Positions 63,808-64,000 of a stretch of 64,000 nt of DNA are shown piece by piece; position 1 is the stretch's first letter; every line of letters starts with the position of its first letter. Made by a program: the position numbers and the translations under genes. The DNA lies in the NCBI GenBank assembly GCA_963576725.1, contig OY755237.1, positions 54,039,805-54,103,804 on the forward strand, read 5' to 3'. The DNA comes from Azorinus chamasolen (taxonomy: Eukaryota > Mollusca > Bivalvia > Cardiida > Solecurtidae). The notes under the pieces were generated by a model, which did not search any database, was not told where the DNA came from, and saw only the letters and a program-made list of their open reading frames with translations.

Positions 63808-63942
63808 GAACATGTTCAAGTTAGACCCAGACCTCATGGTCAAGTACCCATTCTACAAGGATGAGTGGAACAAGATATCCTTTAGTGATTACCGTGGCAA
63901 CTTCCCAGACCAGCCACCCAACAACTGGTTTGTTGTCTTCAG
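63808..63942 (+). CDS. ADGB: androglobin exon: globin helix B and NNWFVVFR block
   Basis: Acceptor actatttgcag ends at 63807; donor gtaagt begins at 63943. It encodes NMFKLDPDLMVKYPFYKDEW, NKISFSDYRGNF and PDQPPNNWFVVFR. LFRNMFKLDPDLMVKYPFYKDE finishes the displaced helix B/C region; the DQPPNNWFVVFR end is a conserved androglobin signature immediately behind the globin. The last codon is split; the gene continues beyond the window. Confidence 0.92.
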
Positions 63943-64000
63943 GTAAGTTCCTCAATTTGACAAAACAGTATTGCAAATTATTGACTTAGAGAAACGTAAA

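Larger units (their letters stand above)
1..64000 (+). other. ADGB: androglobin gene, internal portion (19 exons, both ends outside window)
   Basis: Androglobin is a large chimeric animal globin with an N-terminal calpain-like domain, a central circularly permuted globin interrupted by an IQ calmodulin-binding motif, and a long C-terminal tail. It is known mainly from testis and ciliated cells. Seen here: 19 exons between 69 and 63942 that join without a frame break (707 full codons). They contain the pre-globin block (FVDNLQPTEIVVSFS, GRHVLKFMMSGPLGYHVHL), the permuted globin (FVDNAIQVINGIG, HFKIFSEALYATLRKVL), an IQ motif (LQKQWKGYWVRK) and the displaced A/B helices ending in DQPPNNWFVVFR. 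The calpain-like part and the C-terminus are not present. Introns take up about 97% of the span. The family assignment is strong; individual small exons are less certain and are scored separately. Confidence 0.9.

Overview
The window is eukaryotic: AT-rich, with no prokaryote-style open reading frames but many short exons with consensus splice sites spread over 64 kb. The whole stretch can be read as one gene on the + strand, androglobin (ADGB), entered in the middle of the gene and left before its end. Nineteen exons (2,124 coding bases) join in one uninterrupted frame, with every intron phase agreeing with the next. The repeats are of kinds common in bivalve genomes: 'gccccc...ggggcatattgttttt' elements with internal tandem arrays, 'agctcacctgag' elements, (CATTC)n-tailed retroelement ends and palindromic MITEs. 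I therefore infer a bivalve mollusc, probably heterodont; this is inference and no species is claimed.

Gene layout. Exons at 69-10158 encode a charged, low-complexity linker (K/E/P/A-rich) running into a conserved block (WIDFENF...CFK and KTLYIYHK). A 17.3-kb intron follows, then a Pro/Ser-rich exon (27428-27595). Exons at 33836-37780 carry the conserved pre-globin region (YYLFVDNLQPTEIVVSFSSL, EPYSWKSLVTGQPILRL, RHVLKFMMSGPLGYHVHL). Exons at 37981-38716 hold the first part of the circularly permuted globin, with a His at the proximal F8 position and, by my alignment, an Asn at distal E7. Four small exons (41115-57273, three of them 21-37 nt) encode a disordered linker. The exon at 61423-61517 carries an IQ calmodulin-binding motif. 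Exons at 62302-63942 carry the displaced first globin helices. The calpain-like N-terminus and the C-terminal half of the protein lie outside the window.

Everything else is intron, mostly filled by repeats. Two MITE families (called A and B here) end in TTAA-CCCTTT(A/C)CTCCAT and behave like non-autonomous piggyBac-type elements. They are present in about 50 and 18 copies. A TA-flanked family (C, ends CAGTAAAACCTCTCTATAA, about 14 copies), a third palindromic family (D) and short palindromes (J, K) are mixed among them. Families A, B, C and K share the same central dyad, GCTCC-TATA-GGAGC, although their other sequence differs. Nested insertions give a relative chronology in which family A is generally the oldest.

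Other notable items are: a miniature LTR retrotransposon (TRIM) at 8792-9243 whose two LTRs each carry a complete tRNA-like Pol III unit; a flawless 116-bp inverted repeat at 16475-16717; a 162-bp tandem array (14318-16290) and a roughly 2-kb array (47487-49520), both studded with AGGTCA nuclear-receptor-type half-sites; nested terminal-inverted-repeat elements at 42566-45837; and the end of a retroelement-like ORF at 56021-56308. Repeat boundaries are by eye and may be off by tens of bases unless a TTAA or TA junction is stated. Family letters are local labels, not database names.
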